Shown here in pieces: positions 22,287 to 37,200 of a stretch of DNA of 64,000 nucleotides (the first letter of the stretch is position 1; each line of letters starts with the position of its first letter). Under the pieces are notes generated by a model, which was not told where the DNA came from, ran no database searches, and was given only the letters and a program-made list of their open reading frames with translations. The translations under genes and the position numbers were made by a program. Origin of the DNA: Congeria kusceri (lineage: Eukaryota > Mollusca > Bivalvia > Myida > Dreissenidae); the NCBI GenBank assembly GCA_027627225.1, contig JAPFQT010000384.1:1-64000 (forward strand). The letters run 5' to 3'.

Positions 22287-25120
22287 TTATTAGTAATAAT
22301 CGAATAAGCATGAAAACGTGTGTGTTACTATGTAATGTTGATGCTATCAATACTATTCTGACAAAATTAGTTATTATTGATTGTTAAAATTATTGACATT
22401 AATCTTCATTACATATTTTAGTCCAACTACAGGTTAACACAGATGTAAACATTATGCAAGTGTGTTTTTTCTCCTCAAACACATTGATTTGGCTTTATTT
22501 CCAGCATTCGGGTGCTCTCATTGTCTTATTTACAGTATCATGGCGAGTTGCAGAACTAGGCATGTTTTGACAACTCATACAGTTTAATTGATAGCAATTA
22601 ACCATAAATTTTCCGGAGTAAGGATACCATTATGGTGTCTTTATAACTCACCTTATTAAGTGCGTTTTTCGATTTCTATCAGTGCTATATTTAGTTTCTA
22701 CCTCACTTTTTGATACTGCATTGTTGGTAGTGTCACATTTCCAGCATTATGTCGAAATGTAGTGCCTACTGAGTTCGTTTGTTGCTTCTACCTTTCTTTT
22801 TATGTCCCCACACATTGGGAAGCATTAGGCATTGCTCTTAACGGTCCGTCGGGTCTACGCACGTACGTACGCACGTCCTCAAATTGTATGGATGCAACTC
22901 CTCTTTTACTGCTGGGCGGATTTCGCTCAAACTTTCATAGCTAAGGAACCTTGATGTGTGAGTGATCTTGAGTGATGGAATTTTTGCTGAGACAACATTT
23001 GGTAGAATCATGGCCCTTTGTCATTTTTTCCAGTATAGAATATGCAAAATATTAACTCCTCTTACAGTGCTGGGCGGATTTAACTGAAACATACACAGGT
23101 GGAGAACCTTAATGTGTAGGTGATCGTAAAAGACGAAATTTAGGCTGCGTCCAATTTTGGCAGATTTATTGCTATTTTTCATGTTTACTACTATAGTACT
23201 TCTTAAATTTTTTTGGACTCAACACTTTTTGAACTGTTAGGCTGATTTTAATTAAATGTTTAAAGCTGAGGAACCATTATGTGTAGATGATCTGAAAGGA
23301 ATGAATTTTGGCTTCGACCAATTTTTGGCATATTTATGGCCCTTGGCCATTTTTCTACTATAGAATATAGACGGAGGAATCTATTTAACAGTTTGATAAA
23401 TTTCGTTGAAACTTTTACAGCAAAAGAGCCTTAATGTGTAGGTGATCATATATGAAGGAAATTTGGCAGCGACTAATTTTGGCAGAATTATGGCCCTTTT
23501 CCACTTTTCCACCATATAAAATATAATTCCCGATATTTTGTGGACTCAACCCCTCTTGAAATGCTTGGCGGATGGCAATCAAACTGTGAAAGCTGAAGGA
23601 CATTAGTGTCTAGGCGATCGCAAAAAGAAGAAATTTCGGCTGCGACCAATTTCGGCAGAAGTATTACCCTTTGTCATTTTTCTACTATAAAATAATTTAA
23701 AAAGTTATTTGTTGAGGCAAGAATTAGTGTTGGCGACAAGTCCTTTGTCTGTTTCCAAACATGTGTGGTGGGGGCATCCGTATCTGTTACACATTTAGTT
23801 GATACAGTACTGTTGAGTGTACCATATTTTCAGAAATATGTCGTTTTGTCGCGCTGTGTGTTCGCTTACATCTTGTAGAAATTAAACTTAAAAATTGAAA
23901 TGCATAATTTAGGGTCTACAGTGCGTTCTATGACCTACATATTTTCTTGTTCTATATGTTATTGAGCAAGTTTAGGTCTCACTTGCCTGTTTTATATTGG
24001 CAATTGCATATTTCAAGGCGGTTCACCAATATGAGTGATATATTTGTAACTAACAGAGTGCATATTTGTAAACAGACAGTGTATTTTACATGCGTACTGA
24101 CGTTTTCTATTTGACTAAATAAAGGATATCTTCTGAAGCATAAATGTTTTATTTATTAAATTATAAAGGTATTAAATCTGGTTGCATTTCAAGCATTGAG
24201 TTACATGCGTTTATTCTTTTGGAAGTATGTGGAGATGCTTGTGCATACATGTGGGGCAAATAAAAATGTTATTTTATTTATTTTTACAAATAATTGTAAT
24301 TCCATATGCTAATATTTGTGGTAAACGGCTAACGGACAGAATAATATTCCGCATTATGTATGCTGATTATTCGATTGTCTTATTCTGTCTGATTTCTCTC
24401 ATGTTTTTAATTGTAAGCTTTTTATTCATACTATGGATTCGATTTCTATATTTAACAGCTTATGCGTACTTATGGCGAATTTCGTGTGTATGAATATCTA
24501 GGCAATTGCACAGGTTTGTAAATGTATTTCATGTCTTAAATGCAGTTATTGCATTGGCCATATATTATAACGCAATTGGATAGCGGGGATTAAATCCCTA
24601 TTGTCTGAATACATAGTATCTTACCAAAGCATATATTAAATGCGTTTTGATCTATTAGAAAAATATCCTTACATCTTTAATTTAAGTAGTTTCTATGAAG
24701 AATGCTATGTATGTTTGTTTCAATAAAAAAGGACAATGTACTTTGATTTAAAGTACTATCTCTATATATTTAATACTTACCCATATCATATTGAAGTATA
24801 TCCAAAGAAATGTAAATAATTTGCTTACTTATTCGGCACCCACATATTTTAAATTGTGTTTTGCTTTTACATATGGTCTGAAAGAATAGCGCACATTTCT
24901 TTTTGGAAAAAATGTGTATATGCATTCGGTTTGTTTTAAGTGAATGATCAGTGTCATTGTTGGAATTATCCCCACCCAAGAAATAACTAACAAAGCACGG
25001 TGTGAATTTAAATTAGTGCATAACTTAAGGAAAAGAAGGATCATGTTTGTTGTATATGTAATACGTTCCCGAAATGCGTATACGTCCTACATTTGTTCTC
25101 TACAAATACATTCCATTTGG
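22287..25120 (+). repeat. Array unit 1 (2,834 bp)
   Basis: First well-conserved unit, taken to start at TTATTAGTAATAATCG. It lacks about 285 bp near 22460 that follows the GTGTTTTATCAACGC position of other units. Its 3' half (from about 23100) is nearly identical to units 2 and 3, whereas its 5' half is more diverged, so the homogenised block begins inside this unit. Confidence 0.9.
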
Positions 25121-28100
25121 TTATTAGTAATAATCGAATAAGCATGAAAACGTATGTGTTACTATGTAATGTTGATACTATCAATACTATTGTGACAAAA
25201 TTTGTTATTATTGATTGTTAAAATTATTTACCTTTATCACCATTACATAGTTCAGTCCAACTACAGGTTAACAAAGATTTAATCATTATGCAAGTGAGTT
25301 TTATCAACGCATTTGAGAGGGGTGCAATATAAAATGCCATAAATGCAGTCAGTCAAATTTGAGTGATTATCAATTTATCTCAGATGATTCGATTCCCTAA
25401 ACTGCGACAACAGGATTGTGGCAATGCACTAGAGTTCAACACCCGAGAATTGGGGAGCGTCAAATAAAGAAAGAGTGTTAGTAACAATCGAATTACCAAT
25501 CATACATGTGTAGTTAAATATATTTATGATGCGAGCAATATTATTTAAACAAAACTTTCCATTATTTACCGTTCTATATTTGTTCTCCATAAACACATTG
25601 ATCTGGCTTTATTTCCAGCATTCGGGTGCTCTCATTGTCTTATTTACAGTATTATGGCGAGTTGCAGAACTAGGCATGTTTTGACAACTGATACAGTTTT
25701 ATTGATTGTAATTAGCCATAAATTATCCGTGGTAAGGATACCATTATCGTGTCTTTATAGCTCACCTTATTAAGTGCGTTTTTTTCGATTTCTGACACTG
25801 CTATATATAGCTTCTACCTCACTTTTTGATACTGCATTATTGGTAGTGTCACATTTCCAGCATTATGTCGAAATGTAGTGCCTATTGTGTTCGTTTCTTG
25901 CTTCTACCCTTCTGTTTCTGTCCCCACACATTGGGAGGCATTAGACATTGTTCTTAGCGGTCCGTCGGGTCGTACGAACGTACATACGCACGTCCTGAAA
26001 TTGTATGGATTCAACTCCTCGGTTACTGCTGGGCGGATTTCGCTCAATCTTCCACAGCTTTAGAACCTTTGTGTGTGGGTGATCGTGAGAAATGGAATTT
26101 TTGCTGAGACTACATTTGGTAGAATTATGGCCCTTTGTCATTATTTCCACTATAGAATATACAAAATATGGACTCCTCTTACAGAGCTGGGCGGATTTAA
26201 CTGAAACGTTCACAGCCGGAGAACCTTAATGTGTAGGTGATCGTAAAAGACGAAATTTAGGCTGCGTCCAATTTTGGCAGATTTATTGCTATTTTTCATG
26301 TTTACTACTATAGTACTTCTTAAATTTTTTTGGACTCAACACTTTTTGAACTGTTAGGCTGATTTTAATTAAATGTTTAAAGCTGAGGAACCATTATGTC
26401 TAGATGATCTGAAAGGAATGAATTTTGGCTTCGACCAATTTTTGGCATATTTATGGCCCTTGGCCATTTTTCTACTATAGAATATAGACGGAGGAATCTA
26501 TTTAACAGTTTGATAAATTTCGTTGAAACTTTTACAGCAAAAGAGCCTTAATGTGTAGGTGATCATATATGAAGGAAATTTGGCAGCGACTAATTTTGGC
26601 AGAATTATGGCCCTTTTCCACTTTTCCACCATATAAAATATAATTCCCGATATTTTGTGGACTCAATCCCTCTTGAAATGCTTGGCGGATGGCAATCAAA
26701 CTGTGAAAGCTGAAGGACATTAGTGTCTAGGCGATCGCAAAAAGAAGAAATTTCGGCTGCGACCAATTTCGGCAGAAGTATTACCCTTTGTCATTTTTCT
26801 ACTATAAAATAATTTAAAAAGTTATTTGTTGAGGCAAGAATTAGTGTTGGCGACAAGTCCTTTGTCTGTTTCCAAACATGTGTGGTGCGGGCATCCGTAT
26901 CTGTTACACATTTAGTTGATACAGTACTGTTGAGTGTACCATATTTTCAGAAATATGTCGTTTTGTCGCGCTGTGTGTTCGCTTACAGCTTGTAGAAATT
27001 AAACTTAAAAATTGAAATGCATAATTTAGGGTCTACAGTGCGTTCTATGACCTACATATTTTCTTGTTCTATATGTTATTGAGCAAGTTTAGGTCTCACT
27101 TGCCTGTTTTATATTGGCAATTGCATATTTCAAGGCGTTTCACCAATATGAGTGATATATTTGTAACTAACAGAGTGCATATTTGTAAACAGACAGTGTA
27201 TTTTACATGCGTACTGACGTTTTCTATTTGACTAAATAAAGGATATCTTCTGAAGCATAAATGTTTTATTTATTAAATTATAAAGGTATTAAATCTGGTT
27301 GCATTTCAAGCATTGAGTTACATGCGTTTATTCTTTTGGAAGTATGTGGAGATGCTTGTGCATACATGTGGGGCAAATACAAATGTTATTTTATTTATTT
27401 TTACAAATAATTGTAATTCCATATGCTAATATTTGTGGTAAACGGCTAACGGACAGAATAATATTCCGCATTATGTATGCTGATTATTCGATTGTCTTAT
27501 TCTGTCTGATTTCTCTCATGTTTTTAATTGTAAGCTTTTTATTCATACTATGGATTCGATTTCTATATTTAACAGCTTATGCGTACTTATGGCGAATTTC
27601 GTGTGTATGAATATCTAGGCAATTGCACAGGTTTGTAAATGTAAATGTATTGCAGTTATTGCATTGGCCATATATTATAACGCAATTGGATAGCGGGGAT
27701 TAAATCCCTATTGTCTGAATACATAGTATCTTACCAAAGCATATATTAAATGCGTTTTGATCTATTAGAAAAATATCCTTACATCTTTAATTTAAGTAGT
27801 TTCTATGAAGAATGCTATGTATGTTTGTTTCAATAAAAAAGGACAATGTACTTTGATTTAAAGTACTATCTCTATATATTTAATACTTACCCATATCATA
27901 TTGAAGTATATCCAAAGAAATGTAAATAATTTGCTTACTTATTCGGCACCCACATATTTTAAATTGTGTTTTGCTTTTACATATGGTCTGAAAGAATAGC
28001 GCACATTTCTTTTTGGAAAAAATGTGTATATGCATTCGGTTTGTTTTAAGTGAATGATCAGTGTCATTGTTGGAATTATCCCCACCCAAGAAATAACTAA

Positions 28101-28230
28101 CAAAGCACGGTGTGAATTTAAATTAGTGCATAACTTAAGGAAAAGAAGGATCATGTTTGTTGTATATGTAATACGTTCCCGAAATGCGTATACGTCCTAC
28201 ATTTGTTCTCTACAAATACATTCCATTTGG
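25121..28230 (+). repeat. Array unit 2 (3,110 bp)
   Basis: Reference-length unit. By eye it differs from unit 3 at only one or two bases (for example C versus G at 26400/29510), far less than any other pair. The unit contains a CpG-rich GTCGTACGAACGTACATACG patch (25968-25987), the five subrepeats of about 160 bp and the conserved core near its 3' end. Confidence 0.93.
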
Positions 28231-28255
28231 TTATTAGTAATAATCGAATAAGCAT
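28054..28255 (+). other. Highly conserved core of the array unit (example from unit 2/3 junction)
   Basis: This block includes TTGGAATTATCCCCACCCAA, CAAAGCACGGTGTGAATTTA, CTTAAGGAAAAGAAGGATCA and CGTTCCCGAAATGCGTATAC. Equivalents lie at about 24944, 31164, 34033, 37130, 40230, 43318, 48733, 54159, 57400 and 60459. Only a few bases vary even between the most diverged units. A 65-codon frame is open in most, but units 5, 6 and 10 have lost its ATG, so protein coding is unlikely. No promoter or RNA family was recognised. Confidence 0.7.
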
Positions 28256-31200
28256 GAAAACGTATGTGTTACTATGTAATGTTGATACTATCAATACTAT
28301 TGTGACAAAATTTGTTATTATTGATTGTTAAAATTATTTACCTTTATCACCATTACATAGTTCAGTCCAACTACAGGTTAACAAAGATTTAATCATTATG
28401 CAAGTGAGTTTTATCAACGCATTTGAGAGGGGTGCAATATAAAATGCCATAAATGCAGTCAGTCAAATTTGAGTGATTATCAATTTATCTCAGATGATTC
28501 GATTCCCTAAACTGCGACAACAGGATTGTGGCAATGCACTAGAGTTCAACACCCGAGAATTGGGGAGCGTCAAATAAAGAAAGAGTGTTAGTAACAATCG
28601 AATTACCAATCATACATGTGTAGTTAAATATATTTATGATGCGAGCAATATTATTTAAACAAAACTTTCCATTATTTACCGTTCTATATTTGTTCTCCAT
28701 AAACACATTGATCTGGCTTTATTTCCAGCATTCGGGTGCTCTCATTGTCTTATTTACAGTATTATGGCGAGTTGCAGAACTAGGCATGTTTTGACAACTG
28801 ATACAGTTTTATTGATTGTAATTAGCCATAAATTATCCGTGGTAAGGATACCATTATCGTGTCTTTATAGCTCACCTTATTAAGTGCGTTTTTTTCGATT
28901 TCTGACACTGCTATATATAGCTTCTACCTCACTTTTTGATACTGCATTATTGGTAGTGTCACATTTCCAGCATTATGTCGAAATGTAGTGCCTATTGTGT
29001 TCGTTTCTTGCTTCTACCCTTCTGTTTCTGTCCCCACACATTGGGAGGCATTAGACATTGTTCTTAGCGGTCCGTCGGGTCGTACGAACGTACATACGCA
29101 CGTCCTGAAATTGTATGGATTCAACTCCTCGGTTACTGCTGGGCGGATTTCGCTCAATCTTCCACAGCTTTAGAACCTTTGTGTGTGGGTGATCGTGAGA
29201 AATGGAATTTTTGCTGAGACTACATTTGGTAGAATTATGGCCCTTTGTCATTATTTCCACTATAGAATATACAAAATATGGACTCCTCTTACAGAGCTGG
29301 GCGGATTTAACTGAAACGTTCACAGCCGGAGAACCTTAATGTGTAGGTGATCGTAAAAGACGAAATTTAGGCTGCGTCCAATTTTGGCAGATTTATTGCT
29401 ATTTTTCATGTTTACTACTATAGTACTTCTTAAATTTTTTTGGACTCAACACTTTTTGAACTGTTAGGCTGATTTTAATTAAATGTTTAAAGCTGAGGAA
29501 CCATTATGTGTAGATGATCTGAAAGGAATGAATTTTGGCTTCGACCAATTTTTGGCATATTTATGGCCCTTGGCCATTTTTCTACTATAGAATATAGACG
29601 GAGGAATCTATTTAACAGTTTGATAAATTTCGTTGAAACTTTTACAGCAAAAGAGCCTTAATGTGTAGGTGATCATATATGAAGGAAATTTGGCAGCGAC
29701 TAATTTTGGCAGAATTATGGCCCTTTTCCACTTTTCCACCATATAAAATATAATTCCCGATATTTTGTGGACTCAATCCCTCTTGAAATGCTTGGCGGAT
29801 GGCAATCAAACTGTGAAAGCTGAAGGACATTAGTGTCTAGGCGATCGCAAAAAGAAGAAATTTCGGCTGCGACCAATTTCGGCAGAAGTATTACCCTTTG
29901 TCATTTTTCTACTATAAAATAATTTAAAAAGTTATTTGTTGAGGCAAGAATTAGTGTTGGCGACAAGTCCTTTGTCTGTTTCCAAACATGTGTGGTGCGG
30001 GCATCCGTATCTGTTACACATTTAGTTGATACAGTACTGTTGAGTGTACCATATTTTCAGAAATATGTCGTTTTGTCGCGCTGTGTGTTCGCTTACAGCT
30101 TGTAGAAATTAAACTTAAAAATTGAAATGCATAATTTAGGGTCTACAGTGCGTTCTATGACCTACATATTTTCTTGTTCTATATGTTATTGAGCAAGTTT
30201 AGGTCTCACTTGCCTGTTTTATATTGGCAATTGCATATTTCAAGGCGTTTCACCAATATGAGTGATATATTTGTAACTAACAGAGTGCATATTTGTAAAC
30301 AGACAGTGTATTTTACATGCGTACTGACGTTTTCTATTTGACTAAATAAAGGATATCTTCTGAAGCATAAATGTTTTATTTATTAAATTATAAAGGTATT
30401 AAATCTGGTTGCATTTCAAGCATTGAGTTACATGCGTTTATTCTTTTGGAAGTATGTGGAGATGCTTGTGCATACATGTGGGGCAAATACAAATGTTATT
30501 TTATTTATTTTTACAAATAATTGTAATTCCATATGCTAATATTTGTGGTAAACGGCTAACGGACAGAATAATATTCCGCATTATGTATGCTGATTATTCG
30601 ATTGTCTTATTCTGTCTGATTTCTCTCATGTTTTTAATTGTAAGCTTTTTATTCATACTATGGATTCGATTTCTATATTTAACAGCTTATGCGTACTTAT
30701 GGCGAATTTCGTGTGTATGAATATCTAGGCAATTGCACAGGTTTGTAAATGTAAATGTATTGCAGTTATTGCATTGGCCATATATTATAACGCAATTGGA
30801 TAGCGGGGATTAAATCCCTATTGTCTGAATACATAGTATCTTACCAAAGCATATATTAAATGCGTTTTGATCTATTAGAAAAATATCCTTACATCTTTAA
30901 TTTAAGTAGTTTCTATGAAGAATGCTATGTATGTTTGTTTCAATAAAAAAGGACAATGTACTTTGATTTAAAGTACTATCTCTATATATTTAATACTTAC
31001 CCATATCATATTGAAGTATATCCAAAGAAATGTAAATAATTTGCTTACTTATTCGGCACCCACATATTTTAAATTGTGTTTTGCTTTTACATATGGTCTG
31101 AAAGAATAGCGCACATTTCTTTTTGGAAAAAATGTGTATATGCATTCGGTTTGTTTTAAGTGAATGATCAGTGTCATTGTTGGAATTATCCCCACCCAAG

Positions 31201-31340
31201 AAATAACTAACAAAGCACGGTGTGAATTTAAATTAGTGCATAACTTAAGGAAAAGAAGGATCATGTTTGTTGTATATGTAATACGTTCCCGAAATGCGTA
31301 TACGTCCTACATTTGTTCTCTACAAATACATTCCATTTGG
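28231..31340 (+). repeat. Array unit 3 (3,110 bp)
   Basis: Same length as unit 2 and practically the same sequence. The identity continues into the first 600 bp of unit 4, so the recent duplication covers about two units. An assembly duplication cannot be excluded from sequence alone. Confidence 0.93.
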
Positions 31341-34209
31341 TTATTAGTAATAATCGAATAAGCATGAAAACGTATGTGTTACTATGTAATGTTGATACTA
31401 TCAATACTATTGTGACAAAATTTGTTATTATTGATTGTTAAAATTATTTACCTTTATAACCATTACATAGTTCAGTCCAACTACAGGTTAACAAAGATTT
31501 AATCATTATGCAAGTGAGTTTTATCAACGCATTTGAGAGGGGTGCAATATAAAATGCCATAAATGCAGTCAGTCAAATTTGAGTGATTATCAATTTATCT
31601 CAGATGATTCGATTCCCTAAACTGCGACAACAGGATTGTGGCAATGCACTAGAGTTCAACACCCGAGAATTGGGGAGCGTCAAATAAAGAAAGAGTGTTA
31701 GTAACAATCGAATTACCAATCATACATGTGTAGTTAAATATATTTATGATGCGAGCAATATTATTTAAACAAAACTTTCCATTATTTACCGTTCTATATT
31801 TGTTCTCCATAAACACATTGATCTGGCTTTATTTCCAGCATTCGGGTGCTCTCATTGTCTTATTTACAGTATTATGGCGAGTTGCAGAACTAGGCATGTT
31901 TTGACAACTGATACAGTTTTATTGATTGTAATTAGCCATAAATTATCCGTCGGGTCGTACGAACGTACATACGCACGTCCTGAAATTGTATGGATTCAAC
32001 TCCTCGGTTACTGCTGGGCGGATTTCACTCAATCTTCCACAGCTTTAGAACCTTTGTGTGTGGGTGATCGTGAGAAATGGAATTTTTGCTGAGACTACAT
32101 TTGGTAGAATTATGGCCCTTTGTCATTATTTCCACTATAGAATATACAAAATATGGACTCCTCTTACAGAGCTGGGCGGATTTAACTGAAACGTTCACAG
32201 CCGGAGAACCTTAATGTGTAGGTGATCGTAAAACACGAAATTTAGGCTGCGTCCAATTTTGGCAGGTTTATTGCTATTTTTCATTTTTACTACTATAGTA
32301 CTTCTTCAAATTTTTTGGACTCAACACTTTTTGAAGTGCTAGGCTGATTTTGCTTCAATGTTTAAAGCTGAGGAACCAGTATGTGTAGATGATCTAAAAG
32401 GAATGAATTTTGGAAGATGTATGGCCTTTGGCCATTTTTCTACTGTTGAATATAGACATGAAGACTCAACTTCTCTTTAACAGTTTGATAAACTTTGTTC
32501 AAACTTTTACAACAAAAGGGCCTTAATGTGTGGGTTATCATACATGAAGGCATTTCGGCAGCGACTAATGTTGGCAGAATTATGGCCCTTTTCCACTTTT
32601 CCACCATAGAATTTATACTTATCGATATTTTGTGGACTCAGCCTCTCTTCAAATTTTTGGCGGATGGCGTTCAAACTGTCAAAACTGAAGGACATTAATG
32701 TCTAGGCGATCACAAATTAAGAATTTCAGCTGCGACCAATTTCTGTAGAAGTATTACCCTTTGTCATTTTTCTACTATAAAATAATTATAAAAAAAATAT
32801 TATTTGAGGCTCGAATTAGTGTTGGCGACAAGTCCTTTGTCTGTTTCCAAACTTTTGTGGTGGGGGCATCCGTGTCTGTGAAACATCTAGTTGATACTGT
32901 ACTGTTGAGTGTACCATATTTTAAGAAATATGTCGATTAGCATGCTGAGTGTTCGCTTACATCTTGTTGAAATAAAAATTAAAAATTGAAATGCATAATT
33001 TAGGGTCTACAGTGCGTTTTATGACCTACATCTGTTCTTGTTCTATATGTTATTAAGTAAGTTTGGGCTTCGCTTGGCTGTTTTATATTGGAAATTGCAT
33101 ATTTCAAGGCGGTGTACAAATATGAGTGATATATTTGTAACTAAAAGAGCGCATATTTAACAGTTTTTTTTTACATGCGTAATGACGTTTTCTATTTGAT
33201 TAAATATATGATATTTTCTGAAGCATAAAGGTATTCTTTATTAAATTATAAAGGTATTAAATCTGGTTGCATTTCAAGCATTAAGTTACATGCGTTTATT
33301 TCTTTTGGAAGTATGTTGAGATGCTTGTGCATGCATGTGAGGCAAATACAAATGTTATTTTATTTATTTCCACAAATAATTGTAATTCCATATGCTAATA
33401 TTTGTGGTAAACGGCTAATGACAGAATAATATTCCGCATTATGTATGCTGACTATTCGATTGTCTTATTCTCTCTGATTTCTCTCCATCATGTTTTTAAT
33501 TGTAAGCCTGTTATTCATACTATGGATTCGATTTCTATCTTTTTCAGCTTATGCGAACTTATGGCGAATTTCCTGTGTATGAATATCTTGGCAATTGCAC
33601 AGGTTTGTAAATGTATTTCAAGTCTTAAATGCAGTTATTGCATTGGCCATATATTATAACGCAATTGGATAGCGGGGATTAAATCCCTATTGTCTGAATA
33701 CATAGTATCTTACCAAGCATATATTAAATGCGTTTTGATCTATTAGAAAAATATCCTTACACCTTTAATTTAAGTAGTTTCTATGAAGAATGCTATGTAT
33801 GTTTGTTTCAATAAAAAAGGACAATGTACTTTGATTTAAAGTACTATCTCTATATAGTTAATACTTACCCGTATCATATTGAAGTATATCCAAACAAATG
33901 TAAATAATTTTCTTACTTATTCGGCACCCACATATTTTAAATAGTGTTTTGCTTTTTCATATTGTCTGAAAGAATAGCGCACATTTATGTTTGGAAAAAA
34001 ATGTGTATATGCATTCGGTTTGTTTTAAGTGAATGATCAGTGTCATTGTTGGAATTATCCCCACCCAAGAAATAACTAACAAAGCACGGTGTGAATTTAA
34101 ATTAGTGCATAACTTAAGGAAAAGAAGGATCATGTTTGTTGTATATGTAATACGTTCCCGAAATGCGTATACGTCCTACATTTGTTCTCTACAAATAGAT
34201 TCCATTTGG
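31341..34209 (+). repeat. Array unit 4 (2,869 bp, internal deletion)
   Basis: AATTATCCGT joins directly to CGGGTCGTACG at 31950. In unit 3 these are separated by 235 bp and both sides carry TCCGT, so the deletion used 5-bp homology. The 3' part has diverged from units 1-3 and resembles units 5-9. Confidence 0.9.
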
Positions 34210-37200
34210 TTATTAGTAATAATCGAATAAGCATGAAAACGTGTGTGTCACTATGTAATGTTTATACTATCAATACTATTGTGACAAAATTAGTTATTAT
34301 TGATTGTTAAAATTATTTACCTTTATCAACATTACATAGTTCAATCCAACTACAGGTTAACAAAGATTTAATTGTTATGCAAGTGTGTTTTATCAACGCA
34401 TTTGAGAGGAGTGCGATATAAAATGCCATAAATACAGTCAGTCAAATTTGAGTGATTATCCATTTATCTCAGATGATTCGATTCTCTAAACTGTGACAAC
34501 AGGATGGTGCCAACGCACTAGAGTTCAACACCCGAGAATTGGGGAGCGCCAAATAAAGAAAGAGTGTTCGTAATAATCGCATTACCAATCATACATGTGT
34601 TCTTAAACATATTTAAATTGCGAGCAATATTATTTAAACAAAACTTTCCATTATTTAACGTTCTATATTTGTTGTCCATAAACACATTGATCTGGCTTTA
34701 TTTCCAGCATTCGGGTGCTCTCATTGTCTTATTTACAGTATTATGGCGAGTTGCAGAACTAGGCATGTTTTGACAACAGATACAGTTTTATTGATTGCAA
34801 TTAGCCATAAATTATCCGTCGTAAAGATACCATTATCGTGTCTTTATCGCTCACCTTATTAAGTGCACTTTTTCGATTTCAGTCACTGCTACATATAGCT
34901 TCTACCTCACTTTTTGATACTGCATTATTGGTAGTGTCACATTTCCAGCATTATGTCGAAATGTAGTGCCTACTGTGTTCGTTTCTTGCTTCTACATTTC
35001 TGTTTTTGTCCCCACACATTGGGAGGCATTAGACATTGTTCTTAGCGGTCCGTCGGGTCGTACGAACGTACGTACGCACGTCCTGAAATTGTATGGATTC
35101 AACTCCTCTTTTACTGCTGGCGGATTTCGCTCAAACTTTCACATCTTTAGAACCTTTGTGTGTGGGTGATCGTGAGAGATGGAATGTTTGCTGAGACTAC
35201 ATTTGGTAGAATTATGGCCCTTTGTCATTATTTCCACTATAGAATAAACAAAATATGAACTCCTCTTACAGAGCTGGGCGGATTTAACTGAAACGTTCAC
35301 AGCTGGAGAACCTTAATGTGTAGGTGATCGTAAAAGAGGAAATTTAGGCTGCGTCCAATTTTGGCAGGTTTATTGCTATTTTTCATTTTTACTACTATAG
35401 TACTTCTTGAAATTTCTTGGACTCAACACTTTTTGAAGTGCTAGGCTGATTTTGCTTCAATGTTTAAAGCTGAGGAACCAGTATGTGTAGATGATCTAAA
35501 AGGAATGAATTTTGGAAGATATATGGCCTTTGGCCATTTTTCTACTATAGAATATAGACATGAACTTCTCTTTAACAGTTTGATAAACTTTGTTCAAACT
35601 TTTACAACAAAGGGCCTTAATGTGTGGGTTAGCATACATGAAGGCATTTCGGCAGCGACTAATGTTGGCAGAATTATGGCCCTTTTCCACTTTTCCACCA
35701 TAGAATATATACTTATCGATATTTTGTGGACTCAGCCTCTCTTGAAATGCTTGGCGGATGGCGTCAAAACAGTCAAAACTGAAGGACATTAATGCCTAGG
35801 CGATCGCAAAGGAAGAAATTTTAGCTGCGACCAATTTCTGTAGAAGTATTACCATTTGTCATTTTTCTACTATAAAATAATTATTAAAAAAAATACTTTT
35901 TGTGGCTAGAATTAGTGTTGGCGACAAGACCTTTGTCTGTTTTCAAACATATGTGGTGGGGGCATCCGTGTCTGTGACACATCTAGTTGATACTGTACTG
36001 TTGAGTGTACCATATTTTAAGAAATATGTGGATTAGCGTGCTGAGTGTTCGCTTACAGCTTGTAGAAATAAAAATTAAAAATTGAAATGCATAATTTAGG
36101 GTCTACAGTGCGTTTTATGACCTACATCTGTTATTGTTCTATATGTTATTAAGCAAGTTTGGGTCTCACTTGCCTGTTTTATATTGGCAATTGCATATTT
36201 TAAGGCGGTTTACAAATATGAGTGATATATTTGTAACTAAAAGGGCGCATATTTGTCAGTTTTGTTTACATGCGTAATGACGTTTTCTATTTGATTAAAT
36301 ATATGATATTTTCTGAAGCATAAAGGTATTCTTTATTAAATAATAAAGGTATTAAATATGGTTGCATTTCAAGCATTAAGTTACATGCGTTTATTTCTTT
36401 TCGAAGTATGTTGAGATGATTGTGCATGCATGTGAGGCAAATACAAATGTTATTTTATTTATTTTCACAAATAATTTTATTTCCATATGCTAATATTTGT
36501 GGTAAACGGCTAACGGACAGAATAATATTCCGCACTATGTAGGCTGATTATTCGATTGTCTTATTCTCTCTGATTTCTCTCCATCATGTTTTTAATTGTA
36601 AGCATTTTATTCATACTATGGATTCGATTTCTATCTTTATCAGCTTATGCGTACTTATGGCGAATTTCGTGTGTATGAATATCTTGGCAATTGCACAGGT
36701 TTGTAAATATATTTCATGTCTTAAATGCAGTTATTGCATTGGCCATATATTATAACGCAATTGGATAGCGGGGATTAAATCCCTATTGTCTGAATACATA
36801 GTATCTTACCAAGCATATATTAAATGCGTTTTGATCTATTCGAAAAATATCCTTACATCTTTAATTTAAGTAGTTTCTATGAAGAATGTTATCTATGTCT
36901 GTTTCAATAAAAAAGGACAATGTACTTTGATTTAAAGTACTATCTCTCTATATTTAATACTTACCCATGTCATATTGAAGTATATCCAAACAAATGTAAA
37001 TAATGTGCTTAGTTATTCGGCACCCACATATTTTAAATAGTGTTTTGCTTTTACATATGGTCTGAAGAATAGCGCACATTTATTTTTGGAAAAAAATGTG
37101 TATATGCATTCGGTTTGTTTCAAGTGAATTATCAGTGTCATTGTTGGAATTATCCCCACCCAAGAAATAACTAACAAAGCACGGTGTGAATTTAAATTAG

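Noticed and set aside
25968..25995. CpG-rich GTCGTACGAACGTACATACG patch as a regulatory island
   Set aside because: It is a short tandem ACGT-type motif kept in most units, but too small and without other promoter features.
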